A stretch of DNA of 43,318 nucleotides from an uncultured Flavobacteriales bacterium (GTDB lineage: Bacteria; Bacteroidota; Bacteroidia; Flavobacteriales_D; Crocinitomicaceae), in contig CAJXRM010000016.1 of assembly GCA_913059205.1 (NCBI GenBank), forward strand, positions 1 to 43,318, read 5' to 3'. The notes beneath the pieces are model-generated. The model was given only the letters and a program-made list of their open reading frames with translations. It did not search any database and was not told the origin of the DNA. A program made the position numbers and the translations under genes. Each line of letters starts with the position of its first letter. Position 1 is the stretch's first letter. Below, piece after piece: positions 34,464 to 43,272 of this stretch.

Positions 34464-35126
34464 TTAAAGATTCAGGTAATTCATGAGTGCATCAAAACGA
34501 AATTGTAAATCATCTTCGTAGTTCCCTTTTTGGAAAGTTGCTTTTATGATGTAATCGTATCGCTCGAATGTGCGAATTATACGATCTAATTCTATTTTAT
34601 TAATTTTTAAAGTCACTTCGATATTTGATGAATCGGAAGAAGACATAATGAATGAGCTTAAAATTTTAGCGTCATTGCTTTCAACTATTTGGGCTATTTG
34701 TGCCAAGGAGTAGTCAGGCATTGCCATTTCCAAAACAATAATTCCACCATGTTCTTTAATGCTTCCGGTGTTCGCTATCAATGTCATCAAATGTTGCGTA
34801 GAAGTACAGCCCAAGTATTTTTCAGTGGCATCTAAAACTGGAATAACACTCAACTTCAATTCAGAAATACGTGAAAGCACTTGATAAATATGATCTGTTT
34901 CTAGTGCATATGGACGAGGTAGATGCTGAAATAATTCGTGAAGTGTTTTTTCTAAATCCATTTTATCAAGAATGTCCGTTTCCGAAACAACTCCCACAAA
35001 AACGCCATTTTTTAAAACAGGTAAATGCGATACTTTAAATTCCTCCATCCAATTTAAGGCTCTTTCCCCGGTATCTTCATGGGTAAGTGATGGAATTTCG
35101 TCTGATATTAAATCTATTGCTCTCAT
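34464..35126 (-). CDS. CBS-domain protein with ACT-like C-terminal domain
   Basis: A 220-residue cytoplasmic protein with two CBS motifs (about 1-58 and 68-118), which usually bind adenosine nucleotides, followed by an ACT-like domain (about 125-200, starting GGIIVLEMAMPDYSLAQIAQIVE). This resembles the AcuB-like family. The adjacent nadK makes an adenine-nucleotide sensing role plausible, but this is inferred. It ends 2 bp before nadK. Confidence 0.85.
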   Translation of the reverse strand: MRAIDLISDEIPSLTHEDTGERALNWMEEFKVSHLPVLKNGVFVGVVSETDILDKMDLEKTLHELFQHLPRPYALETDHIYQVLSRISELKLSVIPVLDATEKYLGCTSTQHLMTLIANTGSIKEHGGIIVLEMAMPDYSLAQIAQIVESNDAKILSSFIMSSSDSSNIEVTLKINKIELDRIIRTFERYDYIIKATFQKGNYEDDLQFRFDALMNYLNL

Positions 35127-35164
35127 TGTATATGCGAAAGTAGTATAATCCTTACTAAGTTCTT

Positions 35165-35172
35165 ACTTTTGT
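35165..35172 (+). promoter_or_regulatory. pdxJ promoter -7 box
   Basis: TACTTTTG is an exact TAnnTTTG match, ending 22 bases before the pdxJ ATG. No good -33 box was found. Confidence 0.45.
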
Positions 35173-35194
35173 TGATACGAAAAATACGGAAATT

Positions 35195-35908
35195 ATGGTG
35201 AAATTGAGTGTAAACGTGAACAAAATAGCCACATTGAGAAATGCTAGAGGAGAGGATACTCCAAATGTGGTGCAAGTAGCGTTAGATTGTGAGCGATTTG
35301 GTGCAGATGGGATAACTGTGCATCCAAGGCCGGACGAACGACATATTACAACCAAAGATGTTTACGATTTAGCAGAAGTGGTAACCACCGAATTCAATAT
35401 TGAGGGTTATCCGGATGAACGTTTCATGCAATTGATTTCTGATGTTTTACCAGCACAAGCGACAATGGTTCCAGATCCACCAGGTGTGTTAACATCTAAT
35501 GCAGGCTGGGAAACCAAGGCGAATTTAGGAATGCTTACCGAGTTGAATCAAGAGTTGAAATTGAAAAACGTGCGTTCGTCGATTTTCATTGATACGAATT
35601 TAGAGAACATTGAATTCGCTGCGAAATCTGGCGTAGACCGAATTGAATTTTATACAGGACCTTTTGCGCACGATTATAAAACAAATCCTGAAAACGCCAT
35701 TCGTGAATATGTTGCCGCAGCAAAATTGGCAAACGAATTGGGATTGGGAATCAACGCCGGACATGATTTAAGTCTCGATAATTTGAAGTTCTTCTCTGAA
35801 AAAATGGAAGGATTGCTTGAAGTTTCAATTGGCCATGCTTTGATTTCAGATGCACTTTACTTTGGATTGGAGAACACTATCCAAATGTATAAGCGTTTGT
35901 TGAAGTAA
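35195..35908 (+). CDS. pdxJ: Pyridoxine 5'-phosphate synthase
   Basis: Condenses 1-deoxyxylulose-5-phosphate with 3-amino-2-oxopropyl phosphate in vitamin B6 synthesis. The 237 residues match Pdx[16 protein letters not shown] at the N-terminus, [10 protein letters not shown] with active-site His/Arg residues, and [15 protein letters not shown]. The length is typical. Divergent from the CBS/nadK operon; the partner pdxA is not here. Confidence 0.96.
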   Translation: MVKLSVNVNKIATLRNARGEDTPNVVQVALDCERFGADGITVHPRPDERHITTKDVYDLAEVVTTEFNIEGYPDERFMQLISDVLPAQATMVPDPPGVLTSNAGWETKANLGMLTELNQELKLKNVRSSIFIDTNLENIEFAAKSGVDRIEFYTGPFAHDYKTNPENAIREYVAAAKLANELGLGINAGHDLSLDNLKFFSEKMEGLLEVSIGHALISDALYFGLENTIQMYKRLLK

Positions 35909-35981
35909 GGAGACACAAGGGTAAAAAGTTGATTGGAACTTCAAGTTTGAAAATCGAATAAATCCCAAAGTCTAGCTTCGG

Positions 35982-37976
35982 TTACCGTCCCATTTTCTTC
36001 GAAATAATTTGTTTAATTTGCTCCAATGTAACTTGTTGCGCCATTAACTCCATTATTTCATCTTCTGCTTCTTCTTTTATAGCTGTTGCCATTTTGCTTC
36101 TAATGGCAAGTATTTGCTTTTCAACCTTCGAAATTTTGAACGAATAAATTGACCCCATTACTGCAGCGAAAAGATTGTCTTGTTCAGATTTGGTATGAAT
36201 TTTATGTTTCAGGATCCAATTGTCACTTAATTCATGTTGGTTCATCTCAATTTCCGAGGCGAATCGTACAATTTCCTGATCTTCTAAACGTCTGAAGTAA
36301 CTTGCCTTTAAAAATACAGATTCCGCCAACGATTCGGCTATTAACTTATGCATACGCGAATAAACAGGGTGCTCAAAAACCAATTCGTCTATTGCCAATT
36401 CGTGAAGAATCAATTCGGCAACACTCGTTTCTACCGTTACATTTTTACCATTTTCATCCAATTGATTAATTGAAATGGCTAACGGTCCGTACGAAACCAA
36501 AATTCGCATTAAATCCGTTTCATTGTGATCGTTTTTGAGAGCTGGCGTCGTAACCGACTTTTCAGTTTCAAATGGATTTGGTTCATCGGCATAAGGATCT
36601 ACACTTGACTGGATGGAAGAAGAAGATTGCGGTCTTCTTAATGCTTCTTGGTGACTTTTAGTAGAAGCATCATTTCTATCTTTAATGACTTCATTCCATA
36701 TGACTTCTTCCTTAATGTTGAAGCGTTTAGCAACTTCAGGGACAAAAACATTCCGTGTAATTTGATCAGGAATCAAAGAAACGCTATGCGATATATCCTT
36801 AATTAATTGCGCTCGCTTAATTGGATCGTCACCATCGGTCTGCAATAACAAGTCGGCTTTAAATGAAATAAAATCTTGTTGATGTTCTTTGATGTAATCT
36901 TCTAATTCACTTGTCGTAGATTTCTTTGCAAATGAATCTGGATCTTCTCCTTCGGGAAACAATACCACTTTTACATTCAACCCTTCTTCAAGAATTAAAT
37001 CAATCCCTCTAAATGATGCTTTAATTCCCGCAGCATCACCATCATAGAGAATAGTTATGTTTTTTGTATAGCGTTTTACAAGTCGTATTTGTTCTCGCGT
37101 TAACGATGTTCCAGAGGAGGATACAACATTCTGAATTCCCGCTTGAAACATACTGATAACATCAGTGTATCCCTCACAAAGGAAGCAATTGTCGTACTTA
37201 ATTATATCTCCTTTTGAAAAATGAAGTCCGTAAAGAATTTCACTTTTATTGTAAATAATACTTTCTGGTGAATTAAAATACTTCGCTATCTTTTTCTCCG
37301 ATGATAGCGTTCTTCCACCAAAGCCTAAAACACGTCCTGAAACGCTGTGTATGGGGAACATAACGCGTCCTCTAAAAAAATCAAACTGTCGATCGTCTTT
37401 TGACTTTGTCAATCCAACTTTTTCTAAATAGTCAAGTTTAAATCCTTTTTCTTTAGCTGCCTTAGTAAAATCATCACTAACATTTAAGCAGTAGCCCAAT
37501 TGGAATTTCTCAATAATGTCTTGTCTAAAACCACGTTCAATAAAGTAGGATAGTCCTATTTTTTTTCCTTCGTTTGAATTAATGAGATTGTTGGCAAAAT
37601 GATTTTTTGCAAATTCATTTATAATATGCAAGCTTTCCCTTTCTGATATCGCTTCAAGTTCTTCTGCAGTGGCAGGTTTGTCATCAGGGATTTGAACTCC
37701 GTACTTGTCAGCTAACCATCTCAGCGCTTCGGGATAAGAGTAGTGCTCTTTTTCCATTAAGAAAGTGACAACACTTCCACCGCGACCTGTAGAAAAGCAC
37801 TTGAATATTTGTTTGGCAGGAGAAACAACAAAAGATGCCGTTTTTTCATCGGTAAAAGGACTCAAGCCTTTTAGGTTTGATCCTGCTCGTTTTAATTGCA
37901 CAAATTCCCCAATGACTTCTTCAATACGAGAAGCTTGCATGATGTCATCTACAATATGCGGGGGAATAATTGCCAT
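35982..37976 (-). CDS. dnaG: DNA primase DnaG with degenerate zinc finger
   Basis: Makes RNA primers for replication. The 664 residues comprise an N-terminal zinc-finger-type domain (about 1-100), the primase core with TOPRIM (catalytic Glu267 in LCEGYTD, Asp311 and Asp313 in YDGDAAG) and a C-terminal helicase-binding region. In the zinc domain the positions that are normally Cys, His, Cys and Cys read Ser39 (GLSPF), Thr42, Cys60 and Thr63 (CFSTG), so zinc binding is likely lost. The start ATG shares one base with the stop of the preceding lipoprotein gene (TAATG), implying coupling. Confidence 0.96.
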   Translation of the reverse strand: MAIIPPHIVDDIMQASRIEEVIGEFVQLKRAGSNLKGLSPFTDEKTASFVVSPAKQIFKCFSTGRGGSVVTFLMEKEHYSYPEALRWLADKYGVQIPDDKPATAEELEAISERESLHIINEFAKNHFANNLINSNEGKKIGLSYFIERGFRQDIIEKFQLGYCLNVSDDFTKAAKEKGFKLDYLEKVGLTKSKDDRQFDFFRGRVMFPIHSVSGRVLGFGGRTLSSEKKIAKYFNSPESIIYNKSEILYGLHFSKGDIIKYDNCFLCEGYTDVISMFQAGIQNVVSSSGTSLTREQIRLVKRYTKNITILYDGDAAGIKASFRGIDLILEEGLNVKVVLFPEGEDPDSFAKKSTTSELEDYIKEHQQDFISFKADLLLQTDGDDPIKRAQLIKDISHSVSLIPDQITRNVFVPEVAKRFNIKEEVIWNEVIKDRNDASTKSHQEALRRPQSSSSIQSSVDPYADEPNPFETEKSVTTPALKNDHNETDLMRILVSYGPLAISINQLDENGKNVTVETSVAELILHELAIDELVFEHPVYSRMHKLIAESLAESVFLKASYFRRLEDQEIVRFASEIEMNQHELSDNWILKHKIHTKSEQDNLFAAVMGSIYSFKISKVEKQILAIRSKMATAIKEEAEDEIMELMAQQVTLEQIKQIISKKMGR

Positions 37977-38398
37977 TAAATTTTATCGTAGTCTTTCGTG
38001 TTTACCAATTTACCTTGAGCGTCATACGTTTTCCAAAGGCCAGAAGGTTTGTCATTTGTATACGTTCCAGTATAGTGAATTGCTCCTGTTGGATACTTAA
38101 CTATTGAGTGACCTTGTCTTACACCGTGTTCATAATTGGTCATTGATAACTCAATCCCTGTTTCAGAATAAAACAGCCAAATACCATCTCGATAGCCATC
38201 TTTATCTTGCCGACCTTGAAATTTTATGGCTTTTTTTCCTGGGTAATATTCTGTAAATAATCCGTCTTTGATTTCGACTAAATCCTCTTCTAGGACAACT
38301 GTTTCCTTCGTTTCTTTTTTCTCAACTGGTTCGTTTTCTTCTTCTTTACATGAGAAAACTAAAGTTGTAAGGACTAAAAATAAAAGTGTTTTTTTCAT
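37976..38398 (-). CDS. MORN/YwqK-type lipoprotein
   Basis: A 140-residue protein with a lipoprotein signal (LVFSC, lipidated Cys17), a charged Lys/Glu linker (about 18-45) and three or four MORN_2-like repeats (YRDGIWLFYSETG, GVRQGHSIVKYPTG, DKPSGLWKTYDAQG). It should be anchored to the membrane facing the periplasm. Its stop overlaps the dnaG start by one base, so it is co-transcribed with a cytoplasmic enzyme to which it has no obvious functional link. Confidence 0.83.
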   Translation of the reverse strand: MKKTLLFLVLTTLVFSCKEEENEPVEKKETKETVVLEEDLVEIKDGLFTEYYPGKKAIKFQGRQDKDGYRDGIWLFYSETGIELSMTNYEHGVRQGHSIVKYPTGAIHYTGTYTNDKPSGLWKTYDAQGKLVNTKDYDKI

Positions 38399-38436
38399 GT
38401 TTCCAGGTTTTTGTTGACATGCTCAATAAGCGAGTT

Positions 38437-38444
38437 CAAAAATA
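38437..38444 (-). promoter_or_regulatory. Promoter -7 box of the lipoprotein-dnaG unit
   Basis: On the minus strand TATTTTTG fits TAnnTTTG, 38 bp before the lipoprotein gene. No TTTG is well placed upstream of it. Confidence 0.45.
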
Positions 38445-38524
38445 CGATTTATAGAAAGAATTATTGTATTTGATTTATACAAGTCTTAAAATCATGATTC
38501 TCGTAATTTCACTGTCTGGTTATT

Positions 38525-39496
38525 TTATTTTTTTCTATTTGTAGTGTATTCGACCAATCCTAGAATAGCTTTTTTTGCTTCTGAATCGGGGATATCTGCT
38601 ATTAATTCTAATGCTTTTTCCTTGTATTCAAGCATTTTTGCATGCGTATATTCAATTCCACCGTGTTTAATAACTAAATCAACAGCTTCTTTGACTTTTT
38701 TAGGGTTTTCGTTGTGATTTTTAACGATGTTGATCAAAGTGTTTTTAATTTCAACAGGCGCGGTATTTAATACATAAATCAGCGGTAAGGTCATTTTTCG
38801 CTCTCGAATATCAAGTCCCGTTGGTTTACCAATATCATTTGGTGTTCCATAGTCAAAAATATCGTCTTTGATTTGAAATGCGATACCAATCGCTTCACCA
38901 AATTGGCGCATTTTTTCAGAAACATCTTCTCGCCCCACGCTTAACGCCCCACCTTCACAACATGTTGCAATTAATGAAGCAGTTTTCTTTTGAATTACAT
39001 TAAAATAGACTTCTTCTGTAATGTCCATTTTTCGCGCTTTTTCAATTTGAAGCAGTTCTCCTTCAGACATTTCTTTAACTGTTCTCGCAACAATGGCCAA
39101 AAGATCGGCATTGTTCTTTTCGATTGAAAGCGTCAATACTTTTGAAAGCATATAATCACCAACTAAAACAGCAATTTTGTTTTTCCAGAGCGCATTTACC
39201 GAGAAAAACCCTCTACGTTCATTCGCGTCATCTACAACATCATCGTGAACGAGTGTTGCCGTGTGAAGTAATTCAACCAATGTTGCCGCGTCGTAGGATT
39301 TGTCATTTACTTCTCCTAGCATTTTCGCAGTTAAGAAAATAAACATTGGACGCATCTGTTTCCCTTTGCGACGAATCACATAATGCGTGACTTTATCAAG
39401 CATTGGTACTTCGGACTTCATGTTTTCTCTGAAACGAACTTCAAATTCACTCATTTCAGCAGAAATTGGTTCCATTATTTCTTTGACGGACATCAT
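38525..39496 (-). CDS. Long-chain polyprenyl diphosphate synthase
   Basis: Builds the isoprenoid chain for quinones. The 323 residues have the first aspartate-rich motif DDVVDD at 85-90 and the second DDIFD at 211-215. A small residue (Ala80) five positions before the first motif, in HTATLVHDD, fits a long-chain (C35-C50) product such as IspB. Two ATG codons are adjacent (39496, 39493); alignment of the N-terminus favours a start there. The -7 box lies only five bases upstream. Confidence 0.92.
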   Translation of the reverse strand: MMSVKEIMEPISAEMSEFEVRFRENMKSEVPMLDKVTHYVIRRKGKQMRPMFIFLTAKMLGEVNDKSYDAATLVELLHTATLVHDDVVDDANERRGFFSVNALWKNKIAVLVGDYMLSKVLTLSIEKNNADLLAIVARTVKEMSEGELLQIEKARKMDITEEVYFNVIQKKTASLIATCCEGGALSVGREDVSEKMRQFGEAIGIAFQIKDDIFDYGTPNDIGKPTGLDIRERKMTLPLIYVLNTAPVEIKNTLINIVKNHNENPKKVKEAVDLVIKHGGIEYTHAKMLEYKEKALELIADIPDSEAKKAILGLVEYTTNRKK

Positions 39497-39501
39497 AACT
39501 A

Positions 39502-39509
39502 CAAATATA
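39502..39509 (-). promoter_or_regulatory. Polyprenyl synthase promoter -7 box
   Basis: On the minus strand TATATTTG fits TAnnTTTG and ends five bases before the first ATG, so the mRNA would be leaderless. Confidence 0.5.
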
Positions 39510-39603
39510 AGAGTTACTCCATCTTATTGTCTAATTTAAAGACAACAATACTTAAATGTTTACATGTTTAACCTAATCCAGCTAAATATTTAATTAATTG
39601 AAA

Positions 39604-39639
39604 CAAAAAAAAACGTCCATCAAATTGATGAACGTTTTT
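39604..39639 (-). terminator. Terminator after the secreted adhesin-like gene
   Basis: Hairpin AAAACGT-x-CATCAA / TTGATG-x-ACGTTTT with A- and T-runs at the ends. The A-run (39604-39614) is a U-tract for the minus-strand gene ending at 39661. Confidence 0.85.
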
Positions 39640-39660
39640 TACAAGTTGTTGTGTTATTTT

Positions 39661-41676
39661 TTAATCTCTAATCAATTCAAGGAAACCGTGTCCTTCAACT
39701 ATTTGACCTACAATTCCTGTAGCTACGTAGTTGTAAAAATAAGTTCCTTCTTCTGCATCTCTGCCACTAGGAGTCTTTCCATTCCAACCAATAGTAGCAC
39801 CAATTTGTGTAAGATCTTGATCAGCCGTGTACATTATATTTCCCCAACGGTTTGTTATTGTCAATTGCAATTGAACTGTGTTTTCCAATTGTAATTCAAA
39901 TAAATTATTACTTAAGTCACCATTCGGTGTAAACACGTTTGGAACTATCACGAAAGGTTCTGGATATTGACAATTTCCATCATCTAAAATAGCAGTTGGA
40001 TCATAATTAACAGCTGCTTGATCTGTACAGCCACAAGTTACTACCGAAACTGAAGCATAAGTTGTATCAGCGCAAGTAGGAGTAGAATACGCGATCAGCA
40101 TAATCGTTGCGTTAGATGTATATGTTTGATTTTGACTATTTGTATTTGAGATAGATAAAGATTGTCCATTTCCGAAATCCCAATAATAATTAGAGGCATT
40201 TTGACTGGAGTTGACAAAATTTACTTGTAGCGGTGTACAGCCAGAATTTGGATTGGCCGTAATTTGAGCGATTGGTGGGTCTACTGGCTCAACAAATGCG
40301 CTATCAGTGACTGTACAAACATCATCAGTTACAGTAAAATAATACCATCCTGAAGGGATATCTTCAAGTACAGATGCATCAACATCATAAGGTCCTGGAT
40401 TAGTATTTGGTCCTGTCCAATTGTAAAAAGGCTGACCGCTGGTCATCGTTAAACCTATAGCAACTCCAGAAACAGCTCCATCAGGTTCACAAGCACTTGA
40501 AGGGAACGTATACATCGTGTCTATTTCAAGAGTTTGATTGACTATAACGACGACGGAATCTTGCCGTATATAATTACAGCCGTCGGTTATGTCTACATGA
40601 TAAATTAATGTTTCCTGTTCCACTCCGCTAATTGGAAAACTAACTGGGTTGTTCGTACTTGGAATATCTGTCCAATTTACTCCCCAAGGTCCAAATGTAC
40701 CACCGAAATTATTAATTTGAGCAGTAGGACTTGTCGTTCGGCAATACGAATACACAGTATCTACTAGACTGTATGTCATTACGTCTGGGTGAATATTAAT
40801 AGTGATTGGTTGCGATTGACACTGGAAGTTGCCCATAGTATCATAAACAAGAGCGATGAAAGTACTATCACCTGTTGGTGTTAAGTAATATTGATTAATA
40901 TCCATTAAACCATTGGACCAATTAACAACTGTATTATTCCCACAAGGTGTTCCCGTCGAGTTAATAATTATGTTGTCTAATCCCCAGTTATCATTTGTTG
41001 CACTTGATGAAGCGGTTTGTATCCATCTAAATGATGTACTCGCCGATTGCGCTGCTGCTGGAATCGGAACACTGTAACTTGCCCATGAAGTATAGGCATT
41101 GGTAGTTCCAGCAGGAACATATGTTGTTTGGCTAAAAGGAGCATTAACTCCTAACCAAGTACCTGAAGCTAACATTACTGCTTTTGATGGCCAGGAGTTT
41201 CCATCTGGTGCATAATAAATAATTGGAGTCCAAGGTCCACCACTTACAGAGTATTGAAGTTCAACACCTTCATCCCAAACTTCCATCCCTTCACATGGAA
41301 ATGCTTGACCCTGAATTGCATAATCCATATCGAACATGATACTTCCACCACATGTAACGTCAAATGCTGCTGTCGCAATTTGAGGAGTAGCACCCGCAGT
41401 TGAAGCCCAATAATAAGGCGTACCGTCTAAACTTGGTTCGCAAGGAGATGCATATGCTCCCCCACCAGTTGTTGTCCAACCTGGAGGTAAAGCCCCACCG
41501 TTGAAATTAAATTGTTGTCCACTGTTTGTAATTAAATTGGCAACAGCTGTCATCTGCACAGAATCACCTAGGCAAATTGTTGTATCCATTGGAGTAACAC
41601 TTATGCTACAAAATACTTGTGCATTCGTGTTAATTGAAAGTGCAACTGTACAGAATATGAAGATTAAATTTTTCAT
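39661..41676 (-). CDS. Large secreted protein with PKD domain and type IX (CHU_C) sorting tail
   Basis: A 671-residue extracellular protein. It has a signal peptide (about 1-19, ending NTNAQ), an N-terminal domain with aromatic and Gly-rich sequence (about 55-250, resembling reelin-type repeats: FNFNGGALPPGW, YYWAST) and a series of beta-sandwich-like segments. A PKD-like domain follows (near CTPLQVNFVNSSQNASNYYWDFGNG), then a gliding-motility-type C-terminal domain (about 585-671) beginning FVIVPNVFTPNGD and ending GHGFLELIRD, the type B sorting signal. It probably sits on the cell surface as an adhesin or matrix protein. A small secreted protein gene lies 9 bp upstream. Confidence 0.88.
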   Translation of the reverse strand: MKNLIFIFCTVALSINTNAQVFCSISVTPMDTTICLGDSVQMTAVANLITNSGQQFNFNGGALPPGWTTTGGGAYASPCEPSLDGTPYYWASTAGATPQIATAAFDVTCGGSIMFDMDYAIQGQAFPCEGMEVWDEGVELQYSVSGGPWTPIIYYAPDGNSWPSKAVMLASGTWLGVNAPFSQTTYVPAGTTNAYTSWASYSVPIPAAAQSASTSFRWIQTASSSATNDNWGLDNIIINSTGTPCGNNTVVNWSNGLMDINQYYLTPTGDSTFIALVYDTMGNFQCQSQPITINIHPDVMTYSLVDTVYSYCRTTSPTAQINNFGGTFGPWGVNWTDIPSTNNPVSFPISGVEQETLIYHVDITDGCNYIRQDSVVVIVNQTLEIDTMYTFPSSACEPDGAVSGVAIGLTMTSGQPFYNWTGPNTNPGPYDVDASVLEDIPSGWYYFTVTDDVCTVTDSAFVEPVDPPIAQITANPNSGCTPLQVNFVNSSQNASNYYWDFGNGQSLSISNTNSQNQTYTSNATIMLIAYSTPTCADTTYASVSVVTCGCTDQAAVNYDPTAILDDGNCQYPEPFVIVPNVFTPNGDLSNNLFELQLENTVQLQLTITNRWGNIMYTADQDLTQIGATIGWNGKTPSGRDAEEGTYFYNYVATGIVGQIVEGHGFLELIRD

Positions 41677-41685
41677 AGTTTACTA

Positions 41686-42138
41686 TTATTTTATCGATAG
41701 AATATTGATTGAAACTGATTCAAACTTCCATGTACTAGTAACATTTGGGTTATGAATAGTAAGTGAAAGTCCTGCGTGACTGATTCGGCAATCTTCTTCA
41801 ATTTGAGAATTACTTTCTAGTTCAAAGTTGAAAACTCGCTCCGGATTTTCGTTACAACCTTCACATCCTTGGTCGTATTGATGGATGTAATTGTAAGTGA
41901 TTGACTTTTTATCCGATGTTTCGTTAACCAATCTAAGCATTGAAAAAACGACAGGTTTGCCATTTTTATTTAAATCGCAATGTTGTTCTTTAACATAGAT
42001 TTTAACGCCATCTTGTTGAGAGATTAACTGCCATTCAGGAGTTAATTCTGCTCTTGTGTAAGTTTGTCCAAATGAATGTACACTGATAAGAACGAAGACA
42101 GTCAACAGACCGATTACTTTTGAAAAATTTGTTGCCAT
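41686..42138 (-). CDS. Small secreted protein of unknown function
   Basis: A 150-residue protein with a signal peptide (about 1-25, ending HSFGQ). The mature part is strand-rich, with four cysteines: one in KEQHCDLN, two in GCEGC (likely a disulfide) and one in EEDCRISH. I do not recognise the family. It lies 9 bp upstream of the large secreted protein on the same strand, so they share a transcript and may act together. Confidence 0.75.
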   Translation of the reverse strand: MATNFSKVIGLLTVFVLISVHSFGQTYTRAELTPEWQLISQQDGVKIYVKEQHCDLNKNGKPVVFSMLRLVNETSDKKSITYNYIHQYDQGCEGCNENPERVFNFELESNSQIEEDCRISHAGLSLTIHNPNVTSTWKFESVSINILSIK

Positions 42139-42223
42139 AATAGCTTTTTAATTATTAATATCAATTCAGTTGAAGACGCATCCAAATTAATTTTAGTTGC
42201 ACTCTTACTTTTAAAATTTGAGG

Positions 42224-42231
42224 CAAAGTTA
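42224..42231 (-). promoter_or_regulatory. Promoter -7 box of the secreted protein operon
   Basis: On the minus strand TAACTTTG fits TAnnTTTG, 85 bp before the small secreted protein gene. A TTTT with a 19-base spacer is the only -33 candidate. Confidence 0.4.
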
Positions 42232-42288
42232 GGGTTAAATCTTGTGATTAAAAAAGATATTTAATGTAATATCTCCTTAGCAATAAAC

Positions 42289-43272
42289 TTAACTTTTAAG
42301 TACTCTTTCTGATTTTAGAATAGCCTTGTTTTTATTGGCTAACTGACCACATGCTGCGTCAATATCTTTTCCGCGACTTCTTCGAATATTTACAACCAGT
42401 CCTTTTCTTTCTAAATAAGCAGCAAATGCATCGACTTTTTCTCTGTCTGCTTGTTGAAAGTCTGTATCATCTATTGGGTTATATTCAATTATATTTATTT
42501 TGCAAGGAACGCAACGAGAGAATTTTACTAATTCTTCAGCATCTTCTAATTCGTCATTGAAATCTCTGAAAATAATGTATTCAAAAGTTACACGGGTACC
42601 CGTTTTTGAGTGAAAATAAGTTAAAGCCTCAGAAAGTGTCTCTAAGTTATTGGAATCATTGATTTCCATGATTTCACTTCGTTTTTTATCATTAGCTGCA
42701 TGTAATGAAAGTGCAAGATTAAATTTCACTTCATCATCACCAAGTTTTCGTATCATTTTCGCGATACCAGCTGTTGAAACAGTAATGCGTTTTGGTGACA
42801 TTCCTAATCCATCTGGCGAACAAATAAGTTCAGTTGAGCGCAACATATTGTTATAATTCAACAAAGGTTCACCCATTCCCATGTATACAATATTACTTAG
42901 AGGAGTATTGTACCTGTTTTCCGCTTGATTTTTTAAATAAACAACTTGGTCAACCATTTCCCCAGCAGTTAGATTTCGCATTAATTTCAATTTGCCTGTA
43001 GCGCAAAATTTACAAGCTAAACTGCACCCAACTTGTGAGGAAATACATGCGGTCGTACGCGATGTTGTTGGAATTAGTACTCCTTCTATGATTTTTCCTT
43101 CATCAATGCTAAAGGCACATTTAATTGTTTTATCACTGCTGATCTGTTGATCTTTCAAAGTAATATGATCGATAAAAAAAGTTTCATCCAATTTGTCGCG
43201 CAAAGATTTTGATAAATTCGTCATATCCTCAAACGAGTGGGCATCTTTTTGCCATAGCCATTCAAATATCTG
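42289..43272 (-). CDS. rlmN: 23S rRNA (adenine-2503-C2)-methyltransferase RlmN, 5' end missing
   Basis: Radical-SAM enzyme that methylates A2503 of 23S rRNA and certain tRNAs. The radical-SAM CxxxCxxC is CSLACKFC (Cys codons at 43026-43024, 43014-43012 and 43005-43003). The C-terminal IRRSRGKDIDAACGQLANK holds the second catalytic cysteine. The native reading frame runs off the genomic insert at 43272 within QIFEWLWQKD, which is about 25-30 residues into the family. The apparent five-residue N-terminus MYKRQ is translated adapter and must be dropped. Confidence 0.95.
   Translation of the reverse strand, partial: QIFEWLWQKDAHSFEDMTNLSKSLRDKLDETFFIDHITLKDQQISSDKTIKCAFSIDEGKIIEGVLIPTTSRTTACISSQVGCSLACKFCATGKLKLMRNLTAGEMVDQVVYLKNQAENRYNTPLSNIVYMGMGEPLLNYNNMLRSTELICSPDGLGMSPKRITVSTAGIAKMIRKLGDDEVKFNLALSLHAANDKKRSEIMEINDSNNLETLSEALTYFHSKTGTRVTFEYIIFRDFNDELEDAEELVKFSRCVPCKINIIEYNPIDDTDFQQADREKVDAFAAYLERKGLVVNIRRSRGKDIDAACGQLANKNKAILKSERVLKS

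Noticed and set aside
43..43272. tRNA, rRNA, CRISPR arrays, insertion sequences, prophage
   Set aside because: Scanned intergenic regions by eye; no cloverleaf, spaced repeat series, transposase or phage genes were seen. A tRNAscan or CRISPR finder run would confirm.
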